From positions 4,638,501 through 4,702,500 of the forward strand of contig NZ_CP110128.1 in NCBI RefSeq assembly GCF_028471945.1: 64,000 nucleotides of DNA, written 5' to 3'. Origin of the DNA: Pseudomonas sp. WJP1 (GTDB taxonomy: Bacteria; Pseudomonadota; Gammaproteobacteria; Pseudomonadales; Pseudomonadaceae). The position numbers and the translations under genes were made by a program. Below, piece by piece: positions 26,478-35,228 of the stretch. The notes under the pieces were generated by a model. It was not told the origin of the DNA. It was given only the letters and a program-made list of their open reading frames with translations, and ran no database searches. Numbering within the stretch: the stretch's first letter is position 1; the number at the start of each line of letters is the position of its first letter.

Positions 26478-27434
26478 TCATGCCGATTGTCTGCGCCAGG
26501 TGCCTGGAGATGCACCAAACTGGCGCTTGAAGGCGCGACTGAACGCCGCTTCGGATTCGTAGCCGACTGAAAAACCAATTTGCGCCACATTCGCGCGACC
26601 TTCACGCAACTGCTGAGCCGCCACGTGCATCCGCCACAGCGTCAGGTATTGCATCGGTGGCTGTCCGACCAATGCCGTGAAGCGCTGGGCGAATACCGAG
26701 CGCGACATGCCCACCTCAAGCGCCAGGGTTTCCGCAGTCCAGCCCTCGGTCGGACGTGCATGGAGCAGCGCCAGTGCGCGCCCGATCTGCGGATCGCGCA
26801 AACCGGCCAACCATCCGCGCCGTTCGGCCGGGAGGCTCGCGACGTACTGGCTGACGGCTTCGACGAAGAGCAATTCCGAGAGTTTGGCGATGACCGCCGT
26901 CGAGCCGACGCGACCGGCCGCAGTCTCGCTCACGGCGAAACGGAACGAGCTTTCAATCCAGGCCCCCGACGCCGTCGCGCGCATGTCCAGCTTCAATACC
27001 GACGGCAGCGACGACAGCAGCGGATTGAAGGGGGTTTCAGAGCCAAGGAAGCCACACAGCAACTGTGTGGCCTCCCCACCCCCGCCGCACTTGATGCGTG
27101 AAATGCCACCGGCTTGCGGCGGCGCAATGACGTCGCGCGCCGACAGGGGCGCAATGCCCAGGTCACTGCCAAACGTATGAACGTCGTTGCGGGCCAGCAG
27201 AATCAGTTCGCCTGCGCGCACGTCGAGGGGGGCGCCATCGCCGATGCGCAATTGCATGTGCCCCGCCGCGACAAAATGCGAGGCAATGATATGTCGAGGC
27301 GCCGCCAGGAACGGTTTGCAATCGTCGGCAGAAATTCTCCCGCTCATGCACCAGGGCGCAGTGAACTCCGCCTCGAGGAACACCCCTCCAGACAGCCGGA
27401 TCACACGCAAGACATCAGAAAGCGCATCCAGCAA
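26478..27434 (-). CDS. AraC-family regulator with cupin-type sensor domain
   Basis: A 318-residue regulator. The N-terminal AraC-binding cupin domain (residues about 10-190; HFVAAGHMQLRIGDGAPLDV split, LILLARNDVHTFGS) is followed by two helix-turn-helix motifs at about 215-315 (LALEVGMSRSVFAQRFTALVG, NVAQIGFSVGYESEAAFSRAFKRQFG split). No ATG lies near the start. TTG 27434 follows a strong AGGAGGGG, so it is taken as initiator. It is divergent from the diiron oxygenase gene, which it probably controls. Confidence 0.9.
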   Translation of the reverse strand: MLDALSDVLRVIRLSGGVFLEAEFTAPWCMSGRISADDCKPFLAAPRHIIASHFVAAGHMQLRIGDGAPLDVRAGELILLARNDVHTFGSDLGIAPLSARDVIAPPQAGGISRIKCGGGGEATQLLCGFLGSETPFNPLLSSLPSVLKLDMRATASGAWIESSFRFAVSETAAGRVGSTAVIAKLSELLFVEAVSQYVASLPAERRGWLAGLRDPQIGRALALLHARPTEGWTAETLALEVGMSRSVFAQRFTALVGQPPMQYLTLWRMHVAAQQLREGRANVAQIGFSVGYESEAAFSRAFKRQFGASPGTWRRQSA

Positions 27435-27617
27435 TTGCCACCCCTCCTCTACGGAGCCTGGAGCAAGTAATCAGGCGCAGTGGTCATTCTTCACCCGGAC
27501 GGCGAGGCCTAGATTAGCACCAACGCGGACTCAGCGATCAGGACTCTCCCCAGAGGCTTCATCAGGGTCATTGGCTCCGACGGCAACCGCCCTCAACCTG
27601 GAAAGCTGGAGATCGAC

Positions 27618-28571
27618 ATGAACAACTTCACGACCCTCCCCGCCCCTGATTCGCGCAACGCCGCCCGATACGCTCAACTGGTCAGATCATCGAAGAAGGC
27701 CGAATGGCAGATCGATCGCGATCTGCTGCAGGACCGGCATTTCGACTTCTCGCGCAAATTCCTGCCTGACTCACTGTCACTGGTCGACCGCCTGAGCTTT
27801 CTCACCACGCACGAGGCGCGCCAGCTCAGCCAGATCCAGGGCCGAACCTATGCGTACCTCTTCGGCCTGGTCGAGCGCTTCATCAGTGCCAAAATGCTCG
27901 ATCAGGGTCGCGCCCATGTCTTTGACGATCAGCTCGCACTCGAAGCGCTGGTGCGTTTTTCCAACGACGAAATCAAGCACCAGGAGCTATTCCGGCGCAT
28001 GGAGGCGATGATTGGCGCGCAACTGCCGGCGGGCTATCGGCAAGTGGCCGATCCGAACGATGTGGCGCGCGCGGTACTGGCGTCCAGCACCTGGTCGGTG
28101 CTCGCGCTGACCTGCCATATCGAGCTGTTCGTTCAAAGCCACTACGCCCAAAGCATCGCCCCGCGCGAGGAGTTGTGCCCGCTGTTCAAGGACGTCTTCA
28201 AGTTTCACTGGATGGATGAGAGCCGGCACGTCGTGCTCGATGAACTGGAGTGGAAGGCCGAGCACGCAAAACTTTCGCCCGCCGAGTGCGACCGGGCAGT
28301 GGATGATCTGATAGCGCTGGTGGCGGCCGTCGACGCCATCCTGCAGGCACAATCGGCGGCCGATGCCGAGTACTTCATGCGCCATGCTTCACGATCATTG
28401 AGTGTCGACCAGACCGCACGCATCAAAGCCTGTGTGCTGGGCGCCTACCGCTGGCAATACATTGTCTCGGGCGTGCAGCATCCACACTTTGGCCGGCTGC
28501 TGACGCGCATGACAACGCCTGCCCAGATGTCGAGGATCCAGACCGCACTGGCACCCATCATGAGCCATTGA
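27618..28571 (+). CDS. AurF-like diiron oxygenase
   Basis: A 317-residue helical protein with the ligand spacing of a ferritin-like diiron oxygenase. Candidate ligands are in DEIKHQELF (residues about 117-125), CHIELF near 173, and WMDESRHVVLDELEW near 198. The AurF group N-oxygenates arylamines, but the substrate here is unknown. It is followed by a MAPEG gene 15 bp downstream and faces an AraC regulator, suggesting an inducible pair dealing with a small hydrophobic or electrophilic compound. Confidence 0.75.
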   Translation: MNNFTTLPAPDSRNAARYAQLVRSSKKAEWQIDRDLLQDRHFDFSRKFLPDSLSLVDRLSFLTTHEARQLSQIQGRTYAYLFGLVERFISAKMLDQGRAHVFDDQLALEALVRFSNDEIKHQELFRRMEAMIGAQLPAGYRQVADPNDVARAVLASSTWSVLALTCHIELFVQSHYAQSIAPREELCPLFKDVFKFHWMDESRHVVLDELEWKAEHAKLSPAECDRAVDDLIALVAAVDAILQAQSAADAEYFMRHASRSLSVDQTARIKACVLGAYRWQYIVSGVQHPHFGRLLTRMTTPAQMSRIQTALAPIMSH

Positions 28572-28586
28572 CCGAGGCTGGCCGCC

Positions 28587-29009
28587 ATGACGATACCGAT
28601 GTGGATGTTGCTTGGATTCGCGACCTGGACGTTGCTGCTGTTGATGGCAACCGTCGGGGTCTATCGCTGGGCCAGGATACTGTTCTCGAATGTGCCGATC
28701 GCCTCTTTCCGAAGCGATCGGCTCGAAGGCGAGGATTGGTATCGGCGCGCAACCAGGGCGCACGCGAACTGTGTGGAGAATCTGCCTGTCTTCGGCGCGA
28801 TCGTGGTCGTGATTTCAGCCCTTGGTCTCGACGGCCCTGCCGTAAACTATTTGTCCATACTCATCCTGGTTGCCCGGGTTTGTCAGTCGCTGGTGCATGT
28901 CTGCCATGTGCAGACCAACAGCTTCGTGGCCGTTCGATTCAGCTTCTTTTTCGTTCAGCTGGCCTGTTTCCTCACGCTCATGGTGATGGCCGCCTGGTAC
29001 GGCGCATGA
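28587..29009 (+). CDS. MAPEG-family membrane protein
   Basis: A 140-residue inner-membrane protein with four helices and the MAPEG signature RATRAHANCVENLPVFGAIV (residues about 54-73). Family members conjugate glutathione to, or reduce, lipophilic electrophiles and peroxides. It lies 15 bp after the diiron oxygenase gene and is probably co-transcribed, so it may process the oxidised product. Confidence 0.88.
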   Translation: MTIPMWMLLGFATWTLLLLMATVGVYRWARILFSNVPIASFRSDRLEGEDWYRRATRAHANCVENLPVFGAIVVVISALGLDGPAVNYLSILILVARVCQSLVHVCHVQTNSFVAVRFSFFFVQLACFLTLMVMAAWYGA

Positions 29010-29076
29010 AGCCTCTCGGCCATGGCCTGCGCACGTTGCGCAGGCCACAGTGCCGAACCGCTTGCCTGATGCGCCC

Positions 29077-29520
29077 CTAGCCAGCGCTGATGTTGCCGCA
29101 GAAAAGTGCGCGGCTACCGTCTGCCGGGCTGCTGCGAACCAGCAAGGCATAGCTGCCCTTGGTCAGTTCGCTCAGCGCCACCGGCGCCTGGGCCCAATGT
29201 TGGGTGCGCGGGGCCAGCGACGGGTAGTCGACGCTGTTGGCCTGACGGGTCCTGTACGTCGGTTGTGCACCCAACTGCTGGCACGAGCCTGCGTAGATGG
29301 CCGTGTCGAGACGGCTGGACACCGCCATGTCGTGGGGGACTCCACCGACGGTGAGCCAGATGCTGGTTTGATTGCCCACCGGGCTGAGGGTGGCTCGAGC
29401 GATATGCTCTGCGTTTTGCGGGGTAGCATCGAGGGGGACATCGACGATTTCGGTTCTGCTCGCGCAGCCTGAAATCGCCCCTGCCGCCACTACCAACGCC
29501 AGCCAAGATGCACTGTTCAT
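29077..29520 (-). CDS. small putative lipoprotein
   Basis: A 147-residue protein with a lipoprotein signal (WLALVVAAGAISGC, lipobox ISGC at about residues 16-19). The mature part is mostly beta-like and polar with two further cysteines (GSCQQLG, ALFCGN), possibly a disulphide. I do not recognise a family. AGGAG precedes ATG 29520; the GTG at 29523 is an alternative. It stands alone. Confidence 0.75.
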   Translation of the reverse strand: MNSASWLALVVAAGAISGCASRTEIVDVPLDATPQNAEHIARATLSPVGNQTSIWLTVGGVPHDMAVSSRLDTAIYAGSCQQLGAQPTYRTRQANSVDYPSLAPRTQHWAQAPVALSELTKGSYALLVRSSPADGSRALFCGNISAG

Positions 29521-29615
29521 CACAGGTCTCCTGAGTTGAGTTGCGTAGACTTCATCCCCCCTGTGAAGTCTAGTGGCCCGCTTCAGGCGCGGGATCTGGC
29601 TGATGGGTGGTCATC

Positions 29616-29831
29616 TGTAGGAGCGAGCGATGCGGCGACCCGACTTGCCTAACGCGGTGCAACTGACAGACCGCGGCGCCTGGTTCGCCTGTAGGAGCGA
29701 GGCTTGCCCGCGAAGAACGGTAACGCGGTGCAACAGATAAACCGCGGCGCCTGGTTCGCCGGCAAGCCTGGCTCCTACAAGCGAAGAACGATAACGCGGT
29801 GCAGCAGATACACCGCGACGCCTGGTTCGCC
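29616..29831. repeat. three 71-bp tandem units with REP half-sites
   Basis: A 40-bp element beginning TAACGCGGTGCA and ending CGCCTGGTTCGCC occurs at 29650, 29721 and 29792, an exact 71-bp period. The 31-bp linkers are REP sequences (GTAGGAGCGAG...). The second and third linkers are in opposite orientation, so 29690-29780 can fold as a REPIN hairpin with one 40-bp unit in its loop. The stretch 29524-29854 has no gene. Confidence 0.88.
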
Positions 29832-29854
29832 TGAGCAACGCACCTGCCGCCCTG

Positions 29855-30841
29855 TCAGTGCCGCGACATCAACCCATGCAGCACGCCCAGCCTCAATCCC
29901 GGTTCGGAGGGCGTCATGTGCAACACGCCGAAGACCTTGAACGCCGCCAGCATTGCCACCAGGCCACCCGGCAGGATGCTCAGTCGATGGGCTTGCAAGC
30001 CCGCCAGCTTGAGCTGCCTGACATGCCCGACTTCCAGCAGGCGCAATGACAGGCGCAGCAGGCCACTGTAGGTGATACCGCTTTGGCCGTCGTCGTTCAG
30101 CCCGTTGGCCTTGAGCACTTTAGCCAGCATGCGTGCGGTGCCGGAAGAGCCAATCGCCTGCTGCCAACCCAGCGCTCGATAACGCCGTGCGACCTTTTCG
30201 AACTGCAGGGTGGCGACCCGCTCGGCTTCGAGCAGCGCCTTGGCGGTAATCACACCCCCGGCAAAATACCGCGCCCCCAGCGTGCCGCTGCCGATGGCAA
30301 TACTTTCGGTGACGAGGGGCTGTGCGCCCTTGCCCAGGATCAATTCGGTGGAGCCACCGCCAATGTCTACCACCAGCCGCATGCGCTCGGGATCAGGAAT
30401 CGTATGGGCCACACCGGCGTACACCAGCCGGGCCTCTTCTTGCCCGGAGATGACATCGATCCGAAACCCCAGGTGCCGCTCGGCGCTGGCTAGGAACAGT
30501 TGCGCATTCTCGGCTTCGCGCACGGCACTGGTGGCCACCGCCCGCACGCGACCGGCTTCGAAACCGCGCAGTTTTTTGCCGAAGCGCGCCAGGGCCTGCC
30601 AGCCACGGTCCAGCGCCAGTTCGTCGAGCGCGCCGCCCTGCAATCCCTCCGCAAGACGGACGGGTTCACGCAAGGTTTTCACTTCCTGGATCTGGATCTG
30701 CTGGCTGCGCCTGACTTGCTGGCCAATCATCATGCGAAACGCGTTGGAGCCCAGGTCAATGGCCGCAAATAGCGAGGCGTCGCCTTTCATGGTGGGGTTC
30801 CCGGCAAATTCATCGGCCCGTGGACGAGTCTGATCGCCCAT
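29855..30841 (-). CDS. Ppx/GppA-family phosphatase (short form)
   Basis: A 328-residue protein of the exopolyphosphatase/pppGpp phosphohydrolase family, limited to the actin-like ATPase domains: AIDLGSNAFRMMIG, AVATSAVREAENAQLFL, ISGQEEARLVYAGVAH, LVVDIGGGSTELILG and IGSGTLGARYF. It lacks the C-terminal HD-like domain of full-length Ppx (about 500 residues). Activity on polyphosphate or pppGpp is expected from the family. An internal ATG at 30790 with GGGAA upstream could be the true start. Confidence 0.88.
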   Translation of the reverse strand: MGDQTRPRADEFAGNPTMKGDASLFAAIDLGSNAFRMMIGQQVRRSQQIQIQEVKTLREPVRLAEGLQGGALDELALDRGWQALARFGKKLRGFEAGRVRAVATSAVREAENAQLFLASAERHLGFRIDVISGQEEARLVYAGVAHTIPDPERMRLVVDIGGGSTELILGKGAQPLVTESIAIGSGTLGARYFAGGVITAKALLEAERVATLQFEKVARRYRALGWQQAIGSSGTARMLAKVLKANGLNDDGQSGITYSGLLRLSLRLLEVGHVRQLKLAGLQAHRLSILPGGLVAMLAAFKVFGVLHMTPSEPGLRLGVLHGLMSRH

Positions 30842-30947
30842 GGCGGTTGCGCGGATGTTGCCATGGGTTCAGTGACAGCCGGATGACACTGGGATTAATT
30901 GTGCTGCCTTTTGTGGGTCATGGTTTCGTCATATCGTCGCAGAGGAC

Positions 30948-32621
30948 TCACTGGCAACAACCCTTGCCGACCCGGCAAAAACACGATGCCGAAATCTCCA
31001 CATCCGCCCGGGCCATGGCCAGGTTGAGGCGAACCTGCGCAACGGCCGCTTCGGCATCGCGACCCAGGCGCTTCAAGCACTCCACGTAGCCGTGCAGGCT
31101 CCACACATTGTCCAGGTGCCATGAGGCGCGACTGAGGGTGTTGTCCAGGCCCAGGTCGGCACGGTAGGCGTGCAGGGCTTCTTCCACCCTGCCCTGTTCC
31201 AGCAACAACGCGCCCAGGGCGTGGCGCACCGGTTGCATCCAGCCCCAGGGCTCGTCGTACGGCAGGTGATCGTCCAGCGATTGTGCCTCGCGCAGGTGGG
31301 CAAACGCTTCGTCGACGTTACCTTTGCGGTACTCGATTTCGCCGCGCAGCATGCCTGCGGCCACCGCCAGGATATCGTTGCATTGGTTGTTGAAGAGGTA
31401 GCGCGTGTCCGGTACCCGGGCCCAGGCCTCGAGGAACAGGTGATGCTCGCTTTCGGCGCTGGCGACTTGCCCGCAGGCTGCAAAGGCCACGCCTTTGGCG
31501 TAGTGCAGCATGGCCGTGGTCACGCAGTACAGCGCCTGGTCCTCGGGCAGCGGTGTGGCGAGGATGTCTTGCCATTTGCCGAAGCGGATCTGCACATGGA
31601 GCTTCATCGACACGAAGCTTTCCAGCCAGTCGGCCATGGGCGGTTTTTCCACCCGCAAAAGGTCTTCCTTGATGGTATCGGCCAGTTGTACCGCGGCTTC
31701 CAGGGCTGGCTGGTACTGGCCAAGGAACATCGCCGAGTAGAGTTTGAAATGGTAATTGTGGCTGCGGTACAGGGTGTAGAAGTTGATCGGCCCTTCCTCC
31801 GCCAGATAGCGGCTGTCAGCCTGGATTGCCCGGTGATTGGTGATCATTGCCCCGCGGTAATCGCCGCAGAGCACGTCGATGTGCGATGGCATGTGGCGAA
31901 GGTGCCCGGCATCCGGCACCAGGTCGCGCAGGATATCGCCCGCGCGCAGGGCCCGTTCCGGATATGGCGACATTTCCAGAGTGTGGACATACATGTGCAG
32001 CACGCCGGGGTGCGGTGCCTCGCCGTGTTGCTCCATGCGTTGCAGGGCGCGCTCAAGCACGGCCACCGTCTCAAGGGTATCGGCGCCGGCTGCCGGCTGG
32101 CCGGTTTTCAGGTCCCACAACTGCCAGGGCGTGCGGTCGATCAGCGCTTCGGCGAACAGCGCCACCACGTCGGGATCGTCGGTAAAGCTGTGGTAGACAT
32201 CGCGCATGGACGCTGCATAGGCATCGTTCCAGGTGAAGAGCTCGTCAACGCTGTTCGCCTGCTCGGCCTGGTAGCGTTGCTGCAGCGCGTGGATCAGGGC
32301 CTGCTCCACCGGCGTCGCGCCTTCGAGGTGTACCAGCGCGATTTGCGTTGCCAGTCGCGCCTGGGCCACGGCCTCCTTAAGCTCTTGCTCGATGAAGGCG
32401 TCCCAGCGCTTGTTGTAGTTGGGCCCCGAGGCGTAGGCGATGCCCCAGTAAGCCATCGCGCAGTTACGGTCGTGTTCCAGGGCCTTCTGGAAACAGCGGA
32501 TGGCTTCGTCGTGGTTGTAGCCGTAGCACCACATCAGGCCACGGTCGAACCAGAGTTGGGCCTGGGGTGAACCGGTTGTCACGGGGCGGCTATAGGTGCC
32601 CAGATCGTAATAGTCGTGCAT
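30948..32621 (-). CDS. tetratricopeptide-repeat protein
   Basis: A 557-residue soluble protein made of helical repeats. TPR units are visible at residues about 20-60 (WFDRGLMWCYGYNHDEAIRCFQKALEHD) and in the C-terminal third (ALGALLLEQGRVEEALHAYRADLG). A central part (VLHMYVHTLEMSPYPERALRAGD, HMPSHIDVLCGDYRGA) is conserved in large TPR proteins of unknown function. The C-terminus is cysteine-rich (SASCFCRVGKGCCQ). No signal peptide. AGAGGA precedes ATG 32621. Probably a scaffold; no specific role can be given. Confidence 0.8.
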   Translation of the reverse strand: MHDYYDLGTYSRPVTTGSPQAQLWFDRGLMWCYGYNHDEAIRCFQKALEHDRNCAMAYWGIAYASGPNYNKRWDAFIEQELKEAVAQARLATQIALVHLEGATPVEQALIHALQQRYQAEQANSVDELFTWNDAYAASMRDVYHSFTDDPDVVALFAEALIDRTPWQLWDLKTGQPAAGADTLETVAVLERALQRMEQHGEAPHPGVLHMYVHTLEMSPYPERALRAGDILRDLVPDAGHLRHMPSHIDVLCGDYRGAMITNHRAIQADSRYLAEEGPINFYTLYRSHNYHFKLYSAMFLGQYQPALEAAVQLADTIKEDLLRVEKPPMADWLESFVSMKLHVQIRFGKWQDILATPLPEDQALYCVTTAMLHYAKGVAFAACGQVASAESEHHLFLEAWARVPDTRYLFNNQCNDILAVAAGMLRGEIEYRKGNVDEAFAHLREAQSLDDHLPYDEPWGWMQPVRHALGALLLEQGRVEEALHAYRADLGLDNTLSRASWHLDNVWSLHGYVECLKRLGRDAEAAVAQVRLNLAMARADVEISASCFCRVGKGCCQ

Positions 32622-32748
32622 CGGTTTATCCTCTCGATCAGAGTGTGGACCCTGCAAAAAACCAGCATACCCCTACGCACCTGGCCGGGCGCCACAGCCG
32701 ACGACAGGCTGCGCCCTGTCATCATGCCCACGAGGGGTAAGCCAGCGC

Positions 32749-32857
32749 CCCTATCAATCGCATCGATGTTCACCATCACGTCAATGAAGTTCTCTTAAAA
32801 AATCCGCGGCGTAACATCAGCTCCATACCAACCAACAACACCCCGGAGCACACGATC
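32749..32857 (+). repeat. duplicated leader of 13-residue repeat protein, copy 2
   Basis: Matches 14073-14181 over 109 bp with one substitution (TTCACCAT for TTCAACAT). Similarity stops abruptly upstream of 32749. Confidence 0.85.
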
Positions 32858-33259
32858 ATGAAACGCCAAACCCTCCTCAGCATCGCTTTCTCGGTTTTCG
32901 CAGTTAACGCTTTTGCCGCTACTTCTGTTCAGCCTGTTGTCGCTGAAGGTGGCTCGGATCGTCTGATTGAAAGCCGCGTGGCCGAGGGTGGTTCGGATCG
33001 GTTGATCGAGAATCGTGTGGCTGCTGATGGTTCGGATCGCTTGCAAGGCAACACTGTCGCCGCCGATGGTTCTGACCGTCTGCAAGGCAACACCGTCGCC
33101 GCCGATGGCTCGGATCGCCTGCAAGGCAACACTGTCGCTGCCGATGGTTCTGATCGTCTGCAGGGCAACACCGTTGCCGCCGATGGCTCCGACCGCCTGC
33201 AAGGCAACACTGTCGCCGCCGATGGCTCGGATCGTCTGCAAGGCAACACCGTCGCCTGA
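32858..33259 (+). CDS. exported protein of eight 13-residue tandem repeats (paralogue)
   Basis: A 133-residue paralogue of the product at 14182: near-identical signal peptide, two variant repeats, then six copies of VAADGSDRLQGNT. Two perfect repeats fewer than copy 1 is the main protein-level difference; most other changes are synonymous. It also carries VESRVAEGG where copy 1 has VENRVAEGG. Leader and terminator are duplicated too, so the whole transcription unit was copied. Function unknown; see the finding on this pair. Confidence 0.83.
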   Translation: MKRQTLLSIAFSVFAVNAFAATSVQPVVAEGGSDRLIESRVAEGGSDRLIENRVAADGSDRLQGNTVAADGSDRLQGNTVAADGSDRLQGNTVAADGSDRLQGNTVAADGSDRLQGNTVAADGSDRLQGNTVA

Positions 33260-33282
33260 ACCCACCGCTTCACCGTATCCAC

Positions 33283-33313
33283 AAAAAGCCCGGCCTGATC
33301 AGCCGGGCTTTTT
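33283..33313 (+). terminator. rho-independent terminator of repeat gene, copy 2
   Basis: Stem AAAAAGCCCGGC/GCCGGGCTTTTT with loop CTGATCA, identical to the hairpin at 14685. Confidence 0.92.
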
Positions 33314-33396
33314 GTCGCAGGGTTCTTCCCCTGGATCGTGATCGTCTATCCTGTGGGCCCGATTCCAGCCATGCCGCCATCCCGCCGGAGACACCT

Positions 33397-33696
33397 GTGC
33401 CGCCCCTCACCGCCCGAGAGATTTACCAGCAACTGCGCGACGCCGCCCTGGGCCTGCGCCCGCTCAAGCTCCTTGATTGGCAAGCGGGTCCGGTACTGGT
33501 CGACATCGAGGGTTGGCGCTTGAGCCTCGATGTCGACCACACTCACCTGCGCCACTGCCTGCATTGCCAGAGCCCGGATGGCCGCGCGTTCGATGGTGGG
33601 CCGCGTTTCGGTACTGACCCGGTGAGTTTGCTCAGCACCTGGGAGCTGGCGCAGATCGAGCGGTTGCTGGCGGGCGATTGCCAAAGTGCTCCTTGA
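33397..33696 (+). CDS. small hypothetical protein (99 aa)
   Basis: A soluble protein that I do not assign to a named family. It begins at GTG with GGAG upstream and has an N-terminal helix (TAREIYQQLRDAALG) and a beta-like middle (VLVDIEGWRLSLDVD) with HCLHC, two cysteines and two histidines that could bind metal. The ending LSTWELAQIERLLAG looks helical. It follows the repeat-gene terminator and precedes the chorismate mutase gene by 69 bp. Confidence 0.65.
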   Translation: MPPLTAREIYQQLRDAALGLRPLKLLDWQAGPVLVDIEGWRLSLDVDHTHLRHCLHCQSPDGRAFDGGPRFGTDPVSLLSTWELAQIERLLAGDCQSAP

Positions 33697-33765
33697 ACTA
33701 TCGTTCATCTGACTCAGCTGTGATACATAAGACTTGATGCGCATCCCGTGCCCGAGAGGTTGCTT

Positions 33766-34335
33766 ATGTTCCACTGCCCACGCTTGCCGCAAGTCCTGGC
33801 CTGCTCGCTGTTCGGCTTACTCGCCAGCGTCGCCAATGCTGCCGCGCCCTCCCCGGCACCCGAAACGCTGCAGCCACTGCTGGACACCATCAACGAGCGC
33901 CTGAACATTTCCGATCTGGTGGCGCTGACCAAGTGGGACAGTGGCAAACCGATCCAGGATACCGCCCGGGAAACCCTGCTCATCAATAACGCGAGGAAGC
34001 AGGCAACCGGTAGCAACGTGAACCCGGACGAAGCCGCCGAGTTGATCGCCGCACAGATCGAAGCCAACAAACTGGTGCAGTACGGTCTGATCGCGCAATG
34101 GCAGGCGGCGCACAAGGCACCCGACTTGCCACGGCCGGACCTCAATCAACTGCGGGCCAAGCAGGACGAACTGCAAGTTCGCCTGTTGCAGCAATACGCC
34201 GCATTCGTGCCCTATCGCGTCGATCCGGAATGCCCGCAATGGCTGGCGGAACAACGCTCGGGGCTGATCAAGGATGTTTTGCATGGCCAGGCGCTGATCC
34301 GCGCTACGGGGGAATTGTGCATCACGGATCTATGA
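33766..34335 (+). CDS. secreted/periplasmic chorismate mutase (AroQ-gamma type)
   Basis: A 189-residue protein with a signal peptide (LACSLFGLLASVANA, cleavage near residue 25) followed by an AroQ-type all-helical chorismate mutase domain: LLDTINERLNISDLVALTKWDSGKPIQD carries the catalytic Arg/Lys pattern, and AAELIAAQIEANKLVQYGLIAQW follows. It should convert chorismate to prephenate outside the cytoplasm. AGAGG lies before ATG 33766, favoured over GTG 33748. Confidence 0.87.
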   Translation: MFHCPRLPQVLACSLFGLLASVANAAAPSPAPETLQPLLDTINERLNISDLVALTKWDSGKPIQDTARETLLINNARKQATGSNVNPDEAAELIAAQIEANKLVQYGLIAQWQAAHKAPDLPRPDLNQLRAKQDELQVRLLQQYAAFVPYRVDPECPQWLAEQRSGLIKDVLHGQALIRATGELCITDL

Positions 34336-34432
34336 TCCTTTTCTTTCGGAGTACATATCCATTCCTGCGGTAACGGCCACCTATGGTTTCGCCCTTACGG
34401 CGAGTCACTTGGAAAAACGGAACGCCGCCCGG

Positions 34433-34536
34433 CCTGTAGGAGCGAGCATGCTCGCGATGGTCGTCAACGATGACGAGGGCTATCTGAATGCCCGTGTTGT
34501 TCTGGCGTTTTTCGCGAGCATGCTCGCTCCTACAGG
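34433..34536. repeat. REPIN 1
   Basis: REP arms CCTGTAGGAGCGAGCATGCT (34433) and its inverse ending at 34536 enclose about 54 bp. Confidence 0.88.
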
Positions 34537-34575
34537 GCCCGCCGCGATGGGGCAAGAAAATCAAAAGCCAGAGCA

Positions 34576-34804
34576 AGATCAAAAGCCAAAGCAAGGCGGC
34601 CTTAAAGCCGACCTGATTGCAGGTCTGTCCGCATTCCCCTGTGGGAGCCAGCCTGCTGGCGATGGACTTCCAGGCGACGCGTTCATCCAGACAGGGCGCG
34701 TTATCGTTGGCGACCATCGCCAGCAGGCTGGCTCCCACAGGGAATCAGGTGCAGCAGTAAAAGTCAGGTCGGCTGTCAGGCCGCCTCGCTTTTGTTTTTG
34801 ATCT
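34576..34804. repeat. inner inverted arms around REPIN 2
   Basis: AGATCAAAAGCCAAAGC...GGCGGCC at 34576-34621 matches, inverted and imperfectly, the stretch ending TTTTTGATCT at 34804. Confidence 0.75.
34634..34745. repeat. REPIN 2
   Basis: Arms begin ATTCCCTGTGGGAGCCAGCC and end in its inverse at 34745. It is a different REP class from REPIN 1. Confidence 0.88.
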
Positions 34805-35228
34805 GGGTGCCCCGTTAACCACGCTGGCCGAACGCAGGTATTGCGCAGTGGGGAAACCGGCAGGACGCCGGTTTAGCTGCGCTGGGCCATGGATGGCCCA
34901 TCGCGGCGACCCACGGAGCAATGCCGGAGTGAGGGCATGCCGAGCCGAAGCGAGGCACCGAGTGGTGGGGCAAAGCCTTTTGCTTACTTTTTGGCGTTTG
35001 AAAAAGTGAGTCGCCGTAAGGGCGAAACCATAAGCCGCCGTTACCGCAGCAATGGATATGTACTCAGACAACAATCTCCCACAAGCTTCGACGCGGCATG
35101 GATCAACGTTGCTAGAGGCTCCGATGGAGGTCGTCACAGGTTGACGGATAGGCTCAGGGTTGAGGGGCAAGCCGGATCGCCGCAAGGTCGTAATCAACAA
35201 CCATGGGCGAGCATCCGGAAGCCCCCCG

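Larger units (their letters stand above)
34349..35065. repeat. nested inverted-repeat element, about 717 bp
   Basis: Outer arms 34349-34412 and 35002-35065 are inverted copies of about 64 bp (GAGTACATATCC... and ...GGATATGTACTC). A second pair of arms lies inside at 34576-34621 and 34764-34804. Two REPINs occupy the space within (34433-34536 and 34634-34745). Bases 34805-35001 resemble the repeated GC-rich non-coding module seen near Pseudomonas genes (ending CTTACTTTTTGGCG). No transposase is present. Confidence 0.8.

Noticed and set aside
34349..35065. Calling the nested inverted repeat an insertion sequence
   Set aside because: No transposase reading frame lies inside; the content is REPINs and non-coding repeats.
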